A DNA stretch of 64,000 nucleotides, taken from assembly GCF_000719095.1 (NCBI RefSeq), contig NZ_JOEH01000001.1:372001-436000 (forward strand), given 5' to 3'. This stretch comes from Streptacidiphilus jeojiense (GTDB lineage: Bacteria > Actinomycetota > Actinomycetes > Streptomycetales > Streptomycetaceae). The notes beneath the pieces are model-generated. The model was given only the letters and a program-made list of their open reading frames with translations. It was not told the DNA's origin and made no database searches. Shown here one piece after another: positions 1-7,495 of this stretch (position 1 is its first letter; each line of letters begins with the position of its first letter). A program made the translations under genes and the position numbers.

Positions 1-108
1 GGACGGCAGCTGGCGCAGTTGCTGGACGCCGAGGAGCGGGCCGGTCGCACCGACCCCTACCGCGCCGTGGCCGCGTTGCTCCATCTGGTGGGCACCCGCC
101 CCGGTTGA
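1..108 (+). CDS. C-terminal end of an unidentified protein (partial)
   Basis: An open frame enters from the left edge of the window and stops at TGA 106-108, giving the last 35 residues (ending LVGTRPG). The composition is typical of coding sequence here (Leu, Ala, Arg, Glu rich, third-position GC). Too little is present to assign a family. It ends 23 bases before the aldo/keto reductase start, so the two may be co-transcribed. Confidence 0.5.
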   Translation, partial: GRQLAQLLDAEERAGRTDPYRAVAALLHLVGTRPG

Positions 109-131
109 TCACCGGGGGTAGGGTCTGCCGC

Positions 132-1133
132 ATGGAGTTTCGTCATCTGGGCCGCAGCGGCCTGATCATCAGTGAGATCGCCTACGGCAACTGGCTCACC
201 CACGGTTCCCAGGTGGAGGAGGACGCGGCCGTCGCCTGCGTCCGGGCCGCCCTGGACACCGGGATCACCACCTTCGACACCGCCGACGTCTACGCCGGGA
301 CCCGGGCCGAGGCCGTCCTCGGCCGGGCGCTGAAGGGCGAGCGGCGCGAGGGTCTGGAGATCCTCACCAAGGTCTACTGGCCGACCGGTCCGGGCCGCAA
401 CGACCGGGGCCTGGGCCGCAAGCACATCATGGAGTCGATCAACGGCTCGCTCCGCCGGCTGCAGACCGACTACGTCGACCTCTACCAGGCCCACCGCTAC
501 GACACCAGCACCCCGCTGGAGGAGACCATGACGGCCTTCGCCGACGTGGTGCACTCGGGCAAGGCCCACTACATCGGCGTGTCCGAGTGGACCGCCGAGC
601 AGATCCGCGCGGCGCACGCGCTGGCCCAGGAGCTGCGGATCCCGCTGGTCTCCAACCAGCCGCAGTACTCCGCGCTCTGGCGGGTCATCGAGGCCGAGGT
701 GGTCCCGACCTGCGCCGAGCTGGGCCTGGGTCAGATCGTCTTCTCCCCCATCGCCCAGGGCGTGCTGACCGGCAAGTACCTGCCCGGGCAGCCGGTCCCG
801 GACGGTTCGCGGGCCACCGACGAGAACGGCTCCCAGTTCGTCGCCCGCTACCTCAGGGACGACGTGCTGGAGCGGGTGCAGCAGCTCCGCCCGCTGGCGG
901 ACGAGGCCGGGCTCTCGCTCGCCCAGCTGTCGGTCGCCTGGGTGCTGCAGAACCCCGACGTCTCCGCGGCGATCATCGGCGCCTCCCGCCCCGAGCAGGT
1001 CACCGAGAACGTCAGGGCGGCCGGGGTGAAGCTGGACTCCGAGCTGCTCAAGAGGATGGACGCGGTGCTGGCCCCGGTCGCCGAGTTCGACCCGGCCAGG
1101 ACCGCGGAGAACGCGCCCAAGTCCCGTCCGTAG
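132..1133 (+). CDS. Aldo/keto reductase
   Basis: A 333-residue NADPH-dependent oxidoreductase of the aldo/keto reductase superfamily, most like the Kv-beta/YghZ group (AKR6/AKR14). The (beta/alpha)8 tetrad is visible as Asp49 and Tyr54 (FDTADVYAG), Lys80 (ILTKVYW) and His121 (YQAHRYD). The C-terminal cofactor segment AAIIGASRPEQ is also typical. The ATG at 132 gives the usual N-terminus MEFRHLGRSGL; an in-frame TTG at 105 would add residues that the family lacks. The Shine-Dalgarno is weak (GGGGGTAGGG). The physiological substrate cannot be inferred. The gene is probably transcribed separately from the operon that begins at 1227. Confidence 0.9.
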   Translation: MEFRHLGRSGLIISEIAYGNWLTHGSQVEEDAAVACVRAALDTGITTFDTADVYAGTRAEAVLGRALKGERREGLEILTKVYWPTGPGRNDRGLGRKHIMESINGSLRRLQTDYVDLYQAHRYDTSTPLEETMTAFADVVHSGKAHYIGVSEWTAEQIRAAHALAQELRIPLVSNQPQYSALWRVIEAEVVPTCAELGLGQIVFSPIAQGVLTGKYLPGQPVPDGSRATDENGSQFVARYLRDDVLERVQQLRPLADEAGLSLAQLSVAWVLQNPDVSAAIIGASRPEQVTENVRAAGVKLDSELLKRMDAVLAPVAEFDPARTAENAPKSRP

Positions 1134-1226
1134 CCCGCACCGTACGTACCGGCCGTACTTCTCAACGGTCGCGCCCGCAGCCTATGGTGTCCTCGCCGAA
1201 AGGTACTGGTCCACGAGGCGGGGGAC

Positions 1227-1562
1227 ATGCGGGTTGATCCAGGTGGCAGTGACGGGTTCTCGGTGGACCCGGCCGACCTCTCCGGTGTGGCCGGACAGGT
1301 CGGCCGGGCCTACGACGACTACGACACGGTGATCGTGTACTTCTGCGGTTCGGGTGACACCCCGTCAGGAAACCAACTGGGGCAGGACGGTGTCCCGGCC
1401 GCCTGGTCCGCGTTCGAGAGCGCCTGGGGCGGCGAGCTGAGCACCACCAGCCTGGCCCTGGCCGAGCTGACCCGGAAGCTCCAGGCCACCTCGGACAACT
1501 ACCGGACCAACGAGGCCGCGGTGGCCGGGGCGATCGCCGGCGTGGGCGGTGGGCCGCGATGA
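1227..1562 (+). CDS. EspC/WXG100-like putative type VII secretion substrate
   Basis: A 111-residue, mostly helical protein of the size of ESX substrates. It has a Trp-Gly-Gly turn (W67-G69) between two predicted helices and ends with Y92-R-T-N-E96, which fits the YxxxD/E type VII export signal. The N-terminal segment SVDPADLSGVAGQVGRAYD has the look of the EspC-like (DUF2580) family. No signal peptide is present. The stop overlaps the next start by four bases (ATGA), so it is translationally coupled to the WXG-protease gene, and the pair may form a secreted heterodimer. Seen directly: size, WGG and YxxxE. The family placement and secretion route are inferred. No ESX core gene (EccC, EccD) lies in this window. 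Confidence 0.6.
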   Translation: MRVDPGGSDGFSVDPADLSGVAGQVGRAYDDYDTVIVYFCGSGDTPSGNQLGQDGVPAAWSAFESAWGGELSTTSLALAELTRKLQATSDNYRTNEAAVAGAIAGVGGGPR

Positions 1563-3046
1563 GCTCGCTGTCCGACCTGCAGGACGCGTTGCAGCAGATC
1601 CAGCGGTCGACACCGATGGTCGGACGCTTCATGTTCGACTCGCTCCCCGGGGCCATCGGCCAGGCCCTGGCGGTCCCCGGGCCGCCGGGGTCGCCCTCCG
1701 TCGTCGACGCCCAGGCCGAGGACTACCGCAAGGCCGGGGCGCAGGCCGCGGTGGTGGAGGCGGACCTGACCCATGTCAGCAGCTCCGCGCTGCCCCGGGC
1801 GTGGACCGGCCCGGTCGCCGAGACCGCCGCGCAGGCGGTGGCCTCGGTCGCGGCCGAGGTCGCCACCACCGTCACCGTGCTCGGCCAGGCCGCCGCGGCG
1901 ATGGCGCAGTGGAGCGCTGAGCTGTCCGCCGCGCAGACCCTGGACCGTTCCGGCACGGCCGAACTGACGGCCGCTCAGCAGCAGCCGATGTCGCAGTTCG
2001 ACGCGGCCAAGCAGGCCGCGGTGAACGGCTGCGAGACCCGGATCCAGGCGGCCAGGAACGCCGCCGCGGGGGCGCAGACGCTGGCCAACCTGCTGACCCA
2101 GCTGGCCGCCCAGGCCCGGGCCGAGCGGGTCGACAGCCCGGACATCGACCCGCTCGGCGCGGTCGAGCTGGCCAACGCCTCCGGCACCGGCGGGGACATC
2201 CTCACCGCCGCCGAGCTCAGCCGCGCCTCGACCAGGCTCAACAGCATGAACCCGGCCGACCGGGCCGCGTTCGAGCAGCTGCTGCAGAGCTCCTCCTCGC
2301 CCCAGGAGGCCGCCTACCTCTGGCAGGCGCTGGCCGCCGGGAACAGCATCAGCCAGGTCCAGCAGTTCGACAGCGTCATCCACGCCCACGGCTCCGACCC
2401 GGACTGGCTCTACCAGCACCTGTCGCCGACCGTGCTGGACTCGGCCGACCCCGGCATCGGCAACACCTACAGCCAGGGGGCGGTGAACGACTGCGTGGCC
2501 GCCTCGACCGTGGTCGCCGAGGCCAAGGTCAACCCGGTGCTGATGCTGCAGCTGAGCACCAGCAGCCTGGGCCTGCAGCAGGCGCTCCAGCAGGAGTACC
2601 TGAACCAGTACGACCTGGCCCAGCTCGCCGAGGGCAACCAGGACCCGCTGAAGGACCCGGCCGACCCGGACGGCGTGGGCCCCAAGGGTGTGGACTTCCT
2701 GGCCAACAAGGACCTCGGCTCGGTCACCGGGACCGCGTACCAGTCGGTGGACGTGAACTCCTCCTCGGACCGGCAGGCCACCGTGCCGCAGATCGAGCAG
2801 TCGGTCTCCTCGGGCACACCGGTACCGATGGACATCGGCGGGGACGTCAAGCAGCCCGACGGCTCGACCAAGTGGGAGGGCCACCAGGTCATGATCATCG
2901 GGGCCAGCGGCGACCAGCTGGAGGTCTACAACCCCTGGGGCTCCACCTCCTGGATCTCGACCTCGGACTACGTCAACGGGAACGTCGGCTCGATCACCGG
3001 CACCACCATGAACACCCCCTTCCACGTGGAGATCCCGAAACAGTGA
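1559..3046 (+). CDS. WXG-domain protein with C-terminal calpain-like cysteine protease domain
   Basis: A 495-residue protein. Residues 1 to about 200 are alanine-rich helices with a W82-T-G84 turn, as in WXG/LXG carriers of polymorphic effectors. Residues 210-300 are a helical linker. The C-terminal 195 residues carry a clan CA signature: QGAVNDC with the candidate nucleophile Cys312, the histidine in WEGHQVMIIG (His442), and YNPWGS with Asn458. QGxxxDC, GH and NPWG are the three calpain (C2) landmarks. No secretion signal peptide is present, which fits type VII export with the EspC-like partner encoded just upstream (ATGA overlap). A chagasin-like protein is encoded two genes downstream. The protease call rests on motifs only; an inactive homologue or a C1/C39 relative remains possible. 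Confidence 0.6.
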   Translation: MSSLSDLQDALQQIQRSTPMVGRFMFDSLPGAIGQALAVPGPPGSPSVVDAQAEDYRKAGAQAAVVEADLTHVSSSALPRAWTGPVAETAAQAVASVAAEVATTVTVLGQAAAAMAQWSAELSAAQTLDRSGTAELTAAQQQPMSQFDAAKQAAVNGCETRIQAARNAAAGAQTLANLLTQLAAQARAERVDSPDIDPLGAVELANASGTGGDILTAAELSRASTRLNSMNPADRAAFEQLLQSSSSPQEAAYLWQALAAGNSISQVQQFDSVIHAHGSDPDWLYQHLSPTVLDSADPGIGNTYSQGAVNDCVAASTVVAEAKVNPVLMLQLSTSSLGLQQALQQEYLNQYDLAQLAEGNQDPLKDPADPDGVGPKGVDFLANKDLGSVTGTAYQSVDVNSSSDRQATVPQIEQSVSSGTPVPMDIGGDVKQPDGSTKWEGHQVMIIGASGDQLEVYNPWGSTSWISTSDYVNGNVGSITGTTMNTPFHVEIPKQ

Positions 3047-3450
3047 ACGAGCAGGACCGACCCCGGAACGTTCGCTACGACGCGGATCTGATGGACCTGG
3101 ACGTCCCGGCCGGCATCACCCGCGGCCTCGCCGCCGGCGGTGCGGCGCAGCGGGCGCTGTTCGACCAGACCGCCGTCGCCGCCTCGCACCGGGCCGAGGA
3201 GATCGGCGTGGACCCGCTGGGGCTGGCCTTCCTGGCCCGCTACGTCCGCGCCGCCGGGGTGAGCAGCGCCGCCGCGCTGCCCGAGCCCCTGGTCGGCCCG
3301 GCCGGAACGGCGCTGGCCCGGCAGTGGCTGGCGGCGGCGGAGCCGGTCAGCGGCGACGTCACCACCGACGACCTCTTCGCCCGCTGGCTGACCACGGTGT
3401 CCATGCTGCTCGCGGCCCGGCTGCGGCTGTACCGGGGCGGGGCCCGGTGA
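3043..3450 (+). CDS. Unknown 135-residue protein in WXG-protease operon
   Basis: Starts at GTG 3043, overlapping the protease stop codon (GTGA), and its own stop overlaps the next GTG. The product is a predicted soluble helical protein with no signal peptide and no membrane segment (tail LLAARLRLYRGGAR). I do not recognise the family. Its strict coupling between a putative effector and a putative inhibitor suggests a chaperone, adaptor or second immunity factor, but this is inference from position only. Confidence 0.6.
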   Translation: MNEQDRPRNVRYDADLMDLDVPAGITRGLAAGGAAQRALFDQTAVAASHRAEEIGVDPLGLAFLARYVRAAGVSSAAALPEPLVGPAGTALARQWLAAAEPVSGDVTTDDLFARWLTTVSMLLAARLRLYRGGAR

Positions 3451-3911
3451 CCCGGCGCAGGACGGTGCTGTGGAGCGTGGTCGGCGTACTGCTGCTGGCC
3501 GGTGCCGGGGCGGTCACCGCCGTCGCTCTGCACGGCTCGGGGCCCTCCCTGCCCGCCACGGTGCTCGACGTGCCGGCGTTCCCGGCGCCCGGTGCCACCG
3601 CGCCCAGCGCCTTCCCCGCCGTCGAGGTCGCGCTGCGACCGGGGCAGAGCTTCGGGGTCCGCTACACCGTGCCGGACTACCCGGAGCGGTGGACCCCCGG
3701 GACCGCCGAGGACGCCGGCGTGGTGCAGCAGGGGAACTCGATCACGGTGCGGACCCCGCCCAAGGGCACTGTCGGCGGCTCGTCCACCTACGTGCAGGTC
3801 TACCGGGCGGTCGAACCCGGGACCACGCACATCGTCTGGAACCTGGCCTGCGGCACGCAGGTCTCCGCCTGCCGCTACACCGAGACCTTCGACGTCACCG
3901 TGTCCGCCTGA
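3447..3911 (+). CDS. Membrane-anchored or exported chagasin-like (I42) protein
   Basis: A 154-residue protein with an RRR basic start, a hydrophobic segment at residues 7-28 (signal anchor or signal peptide) and a beta-rich outer domain. Residues 60-152 follow the layout of chagasin/I42 inhibitors: GQSFGVRYTVPDYPERW for the strand before the first loop, VGGSSTYVQVYRAVEPGTTHIVW for the GxGG loop and central strand, and TETFDVTV for the last strand. Cys135 and Cys142 could form a disulfide. I42 proteins inhibit papain-fold cysteine proteases, and a calpain-like protease is encoded in the same operon, so a self-protection role is attractive. The NPTTG loop is not conserved as such, so the family match is tentative. 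Confidence 0.5.
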   Translation: MTRRRTVLWSVVGVLLLAGAGAVTAVALHGSGPSLPATVLDVPAFPAPGATAPSAFPAVEVALRPGQSFGVRYTVPDYPERWTPGTAEDAGVVQQGNSITVRTPPKGTVGGSSTYVQVYRAVEPGTTHIVWNLACGTQVSACRYTETFDVTVSA

Positions 3912-3957
3912 GCCCGGGCGGGCCGGTGGCGGACACGGTGACGCGGGGAGTGCGGGG

Positions 3958-4161
3958 TCAGGACGGGTGCAGGCTCATCGGGCCGTAGATCTTCTCGCCG
4001 TCCTCCAGCAGCACCGCCTGGTCGATCCCCTCGGCGAGCAGGTCCTTGTAGCTCTCGCCGATCCACGACTCGGCGTCGCCCTGGGTGGGGAACTCCTCGG
4101 TGCCGTTGGCCGAGGCCGTCACCGAACCGTCGGCCTTCTCGAAACGCCACGTCCACACCAT
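3958..4161 (-). CDS. Small conserved hypothetical protein (67 aa)
   Basis: Starts at ATG 4161 behind a good AAGGAG ribosome site 6 bases upstream and ends at 3958. The product begins MVWTWRFEK and contains FPTQGDAESWIGE and GEKIYGPMSLHPS. It looks like a small soluble beta-alpha protein, and similar short ORFs are common in Streptomyces genomes. It has no signal peptide and no recognisable catalytic residues. The gene converges on the protease operon, whose last gene ends at 3911, and lies downstream of the Ig-like gene on the same strand (54-base gap), so the two may be co-transcribed. Function unknown. Confidence 0.7.
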   Translation of the reverse strand: MVWTWRFEKADGSVTASANGTEEFPTQGDAESWIGESYKDLLAEGIDQAVLLEDGEKIYGPMSLHPS

Positions 4162-4214
4162 GCTGGGGCTCCTTCCGCCGGGACATCTCGTTCCTGCGCA
4201 GGTTACCCAGTACC

Positions 4215-4556
4215 TCAGGCCGCGTAAGCCAGTGCGGTGTCTCCGTCGTCGGGTTCGGCGTCCTCGGGTTCTGCATCCGGTGCGACCTGGACCGCGACGG
4301 TGACCCGGGAGCTGCGGCCGCGCTCGTCGGTGAAGCGGTAGCCGAACGAGTCGCTGCCGGTGAAGCCGGGGACCGAGGTGTAGGTGGCGGTCCCCTCGTC
4401 GCTGATGACGGCCCGTCCGTGCAGCGGGGCGGAGGTCGGTGCCACCAGCGCCCGCTCGGTCGGCAGGCTGCCGGTGTAGAGGTCGATCACGGTCGGCACC
4501 CCCGACACCGCGTCGGCGCGGTCCCGGGCCGGCGAAGCGATCCTGCGGACGTTCAT
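4215..4556 (-). CDS. Stand-alone bacterial Ig-like (cadherin-like) domain protein
   Basis: A 113-residue protein starting at ATG 4556 behind GGAAGGGG. Residues 48-91 match the core of Big_9/cadherin-like Ig domains: GRAVISDEGTATYT, then GFTGSDSFGYRFTDERGRSS, then VTVAVQV. Such domains normally occur as tandem repeats in very large secreted adhesins. Here there is a single copy, no signal peptide, no membrane anchor and an acidic tail (EPEDAEPDDGD). It could be a fragment that persists, a domain donor, or a small protein exported by a non-classical route. The Ig-like call is from pattern recognition; the role is unknown. Confidence 0.65.
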   Translation of the reverse strand: MNVRRIASPARDRADAVSGVPTVIDLYTGSLPTERALVAPTSAPLHGRAVISDEGTATYTSVPGFTGSDSFGYRFTDERGRSSRVTVAVQVAPDAEPEDAEPDDGDTALAYAA

Positions 4557-4670
4557 GCTGGTCCCCTTCCGACGGGTGCTCCGGAACACCAACATGGCAG
4601 CTGGTCGACAGAGCACCAAATCGGGTGTTTACGCTGGTCACACCTGGAGTCCAGAGCAAGGGGCGGGTTT

Positions 4671-5294
4671 GTGCGGATCTACGCGGAACGTAAGCAGGGC
4701 GGCCGCCGGAGGATCGGGATCGAGTTCGGTCCGGCCGCCGCCGACCCCCGGCGCACCCTGGTCCTCGGCGGCGCGCGTTCCGGGAAGTCGGTCACCGCCG
4801 AGCGGATGCTGAGCGACCGTCAGGACGTGCTCTACGTCGCCACCGGGGGCCTCAGGGACGGCGACGCCGAGTGGGCCCAGCGGGTGGCGCTGCACCGGGA
4901 GCGGCGCCCCGCCTCCTGGCGGACCGCCGAGACCTGCGACCTGGAACCGCTGCTGGCGGCGCGTCAGAGCGCGCCGCTGCTGGTGGACTGCCTGTCGCTG
5001 TGGCTGACCGCCGCCATGGACGACTGCGGCGCCTGGGACGACGCGGTCTGGGCGGCCGGCGGCGAGGCCGAACTGCGGTCCCGCACCACCGGGCTGGTCG
5101 CCGCCTGGCGCTCCTCACCGCGCCGGGTGGTCGGGGTCAGCAACGAGGTCGGCAGCGGGGTGGTGCCCGCGACCGCGTCCGGGCGGCGCTTCCGGGACGA
5201 GCTGGGACGGCTGAACGCCGCGGTCGCCGCGGCCTCCGACGAGGTCCTGCTGGTCGTCGCCGGTAGGACCCTACGACTGGGCCCTGCGTCCTGA
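4671..5294 (+). CDS. cobU: Adenosylcobinamide kinase / adenosylcobinamide-phosphate guanylyltransferase
   Basis: CobU phosphorylates adenosylcobinamide and transfers GMP from GTP, preparing it for the nucleotide loop of B12. The 207-residue product has the diagnostic P-loop GGARSGKS at residues 33-40, VDCLSLWLT, and VGVSNEVGSGVVP near the C-terminus. The GTG at 4671 is chosen because it lies just before the conserved region and follows a GGGGCGGG stretch; the in-frame upstream sequence has no family similarity. About 25 residues precede the usual start of the fold. It heads a cobU-cobT-cobS run. No cobalamin riboswitch was seen in the 114 bases upstream. Confidence in function is high; the exact start is less sure. 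Confidence 0.93.
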   Translation: MRIYAERKQGGRRRIGIEFGPAAADPRRTLVLGGARSGKSVTAERMLSDRQDVLYVATGGLRDGDAEWAQRVALHRERRPASWRTAETCDLEPLLAARQSAPLLVDCLSLWLTAAMDDCGAWDDAVWAAGGEAELRSRTTGLVAAWRSSPRRVVGVSNEVGSGVVPATASGRRFRDELGRLNAAVAAASDEVLLVVAGRTLRLGPAS

Positions 5295-5299
5295 CCCAC

Positions 5300-5317
5300 C
5301 GGAACGGTAACGTTCCG
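5300..5317. repeat. Inverted repeat at cobT start
   Basis: Perfect 7-base arms CGGAACG / CGTTCCG around GTAA. The repeat occupies the whole region where a cobT Shine-Dalgarno would sit, ending three bases before the GTG at 5321. No purine-rich ribosome site is visible. It could be a hairpin that tunes cobT translation after cobU, or a small operator. Confidence 0.4.
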
Positions 5318-5320
5318 CCG

Positions 5321-6478
5321 GTGAGTACCTTCGATCTCGACGAGTTCTCCGCGCTGGTGGCGCGCCCCGACGACGAGTACCGGCAGGCGGCCGAGGAGCG
5401 CTACGGCGCGCTCGGCCTGCCGCGCCGCTCGCTGGGAACCCTGCAGGAACTGGGCGGCTGGCTGGCCGCCGTACAGGCAACCTGCCCGCCGGCCCCCGTG
5501 CGCCGGGCCAAGGCGGTGCTGTTCGCCGCCGACCACGGGGTGGCCGCGCTGGGCGTCTCGGCACTGCCGGCCGGCAGCACCGCCCGCCGGGTGCGGGCGG
5601 TGCTGGACGGCACCGCGCCGGTCAGCCTGCTGGCCGAGCAGTACGGCGCGCAGGTGCGGGTGGTGGACATGGCCGTGGACGCCGACCCGGAGGAGTTCCC
5701 GGCCGAGGTGGTCCGGCACCGGGTCCGCCGCGGTTCCGGGCGGATCGACATCGAGGACGCGCTGACCCGGGAACAGGCCGAGGCCGCGTTCCGGGCCGGG
5801 ATGGCCGTCGCCGACGAGGAGGCCGACGCGGGCACCGACCTGGTGCTGCTGGGCGACATCGGCGTCGGCTCCACCACGGTGGCCTCGGTCCTGGTCGGCG
5901 CGCTGTGCGGGACCGACGCCGCTGCGGTGACCGGGCGCGGCTCCGGCATCGACGACCGGGTCTGGATGGTGAAGTGCGCGGCCATCCGCGACGCGCTGCG
6001 CCGGGCCCGTCCGGTCCTGGGCGACCAGTTGGACCTGCTGGCGGCGACCGGCGGCGCGGACTTCGCCGCGATGACCGGCTTCCTGCTGCAGTCGGCGCTG
6101 CGGCGCACCCCGGTGGTGCTGGACGGCGTGGTCTCCGCGGCCTGCGCGCTGGTGGCGCAGCGGATCGCGTTCCGCGCGCCCGAGTGGTGGCGGGCCGGGC
6201 AGGCCACCGGGGAGCCGGCCCAGACCAAGGCCTACGAGCGGATGAGCGTCGAACCCATGCTGGAGCAGCGGGTCGCCCTCGGCGAGGGCCTCGGCGCGCT
6301 GATGGCGCTGCCGGTGCTGCAGGCCGCCTCGGTGCTGCTGGCGGAACTCCCGCTGGCGCCGGTGGAGTCGGCCGAGGCGGCTGATTCGGCGGCTGCGGCG
6401 GATGCGGCCCAGGAGACCGGGGCGACCGAGGAGACCGGTCCGGCCGAGCCGGCGGACCAGGACGAGGCCGCGGTGTGA
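5321..6478 (+). CDS. cobT: Nicotinate-nucleotide--dimethylbenzimidazole phosphoribosyltransferase
   Basis: CobT makes alpha-ribazole phosphate from nicotinate mononucleotide and dimethylbenzimidazole for the lower ligand of cobalamin. The 385-residue product carries the family blocks KAVLFAADHGVAALGVSALP, LLGDIGVGSTTVASVL, TGRGSGIDD and a C-terminal LGEGLGALMALPVLQAA with the likely catalytic glutamate. It then runs into an Ala/Glu-rich tail of about 40 residues (from ESAEAADSAAAADAA) that is dispensable-looking and explains the length above about 350. Start GTG at 5321 (VSTFDLDEF). Its stop overlaps the cobS start by four bases, so the two are coupled. Confidence 0.95.
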   Translation: MSTFDLDEFSALVARPDDEYRQAAEERYGALGLPRRSLGTLQELGGWLAAVQATCPPAPVRRAKAVLFAADHGVAALGVSALPAGSTARRVRAVLDGTAPVSLLAEQYGAQVRVVDMAVDADPEEFPAEVVRHRVRRGSGRIDIEDALTREQAEAAFRAGMAVADEEADAGTDLVLLGDIGVGSTTVASVLVGALCGTDAAAVTGRGSGIDDRVWMVKCAAIRDALRRARPVLGDQLDLLAATGGADFAAMTGFLLQSALRRTPVVLDGVVSAACALVAQRIAFRAPEWWRAGQATGEPAQTKAYERMSVEPMLEQRVALGEGLGALMALPVLQAASVLLAELPLAPVESAEAADSAAAADAAQETGATEETGPAEPADQDEAAV

Positions 6479-7269
6479 CCGACGGCCTGCGCTTCGCCTT
6501 CGGCACCCTCTCGGTGCTGCCGGTGCGGGTGGACCGGTGGGACCGGCCGACGGCGGGGCGGGCCATGCTGTGGGCGCCGCTGGTCGGCGTGGTGCTGGGC
6601 GGGCTGGCCGCGCTGCTCGGCGGCGGGCTGCGGCTGCTGGACGGCGGCCCGCTGCTGGCCGCCGTCGCCTGCGTGGCCGCGCTCGCGGCCCTCACCCGGG
6701 GCCTGCACCTGGACGGCCTCGCCGACGTCGCCGACGGCCTCGGCAGCAACAAGCCCGCCGCCGACGCGCTGCGGATCATGAAGGCCTCCGACATCGGCCC
6801 CTTCGGGGTGGTGGTGCTGCTACTGGCCCTGTTCACCCAGGTGGCGGCACTCGCCCAGGCGTTCGGCGGGTCCGCCCGACTGGGGGCGTTCGGGGTGGTG
6901 CTGGCCGCCGCGACCGGTCGGGCGAGCCTGCTCAGGGGCTGCCTGGACGGCACCCCCTCGGCCCGCCCCGACGGCCTGGGCGCGACCGTCGCCGGCACCG
7001 TGCTCCCCCGATCCGCGCTGGTCACAGGGGTGCTCCTGGTGGCGGCGGCGGCCGGCGGCGGCTGGGCGGCGGGCGGCGCGGGGACCGCCGGGCTGCGCCT
7101 GGCGGTGGGCGCGCTGCTCGCCCTGGCCTGCGGTCTCGGCTGCGCCGCGCTGCTGCTTGCGCACTGCGTCCGCCGCTTCGGCGGCATCACCGGCGACGTC
7201 CTGGGTGCCATGGTGGAGACGGCGACCACCGCCGCGCTGGTGGTGTGGTGCCTGTTCGCCGCAGCCTGA
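6475..7269 (+). CDS. cobS: Adenosylcobinamide-GDP ribazoletransferase (cobalamin synthase)
   Basis: CobS is the integral membrane enzyme that joins adenosylcobinamide-GDP and alpha-ribazole (phosphate), the last joining step of B12 assembly. The 264-residue product begins VTDGLRFAFGTLSVLPV and has the family signature RGLHLDGLADVADGL followed by MKASDIGPFGV. There are about six hydrophobic segments. The GTG start at 6475 overlaps the cobT stop (GTGA). Together with CobU and CobT, it lets the cell finish B12 or salvage cobinamide. No gene for corrin-ring synthesis is present in this window. Confidence 0.95.
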   Translation: MTDGLRFAFGTLSVLPVRVDRWDRPTAGRAMLWAPLVGVVLGGLAALLGGGLRLLDGGPLLAAVACVAALAALTRGLHLDGLADVADGLGSNKPAADALRIMKASDIGPFGVVVLLLALFTQVAALAQAFGGSARLGAFGVVLAAATGRASLLRGCLDGTPSARPDGLGATVAGTVLPRSALVTGVLLVAAAAGGGWAAGGAGTAGLRLAVGALLALACGLGCAALLLAHCVRRFGGITGDVLGAMVETATTAALVVWCLFAAA

Positions 7270-7495
7270 CGCGGCGACACCGGGCCGAACCGCACGGAGC
7301 CGGTCTGAGATGCTGTCACCACAAGCCGGGGTGACGGACCTCGGCATGAGGGGCACAACATTCCACCATGCGGACTACCATGCTGGACAGGCCGCTCGCG
7401 GTCTGGACAACCAGCAACCCTCACCCTCGCCCTCCTCAGCACTCCTGACGCATGGACCGCGTGCCGAGGACCGCATACAGAACAGGACGCATTAC

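Noticed and set aside
1499..3025. Minus-strand 508-residue open frame antisense to the protease gene
   Set aside because: Shadow of high-GC coding on the plus strand: Val/Gly/Arg-rich translation without motifs, and no ribosome site.
4557..4670. Cobalamin riboswitch in front of cobU
   Set aside because: Only 114 bases, no B12-box-like sequence and no suitable stems seen.
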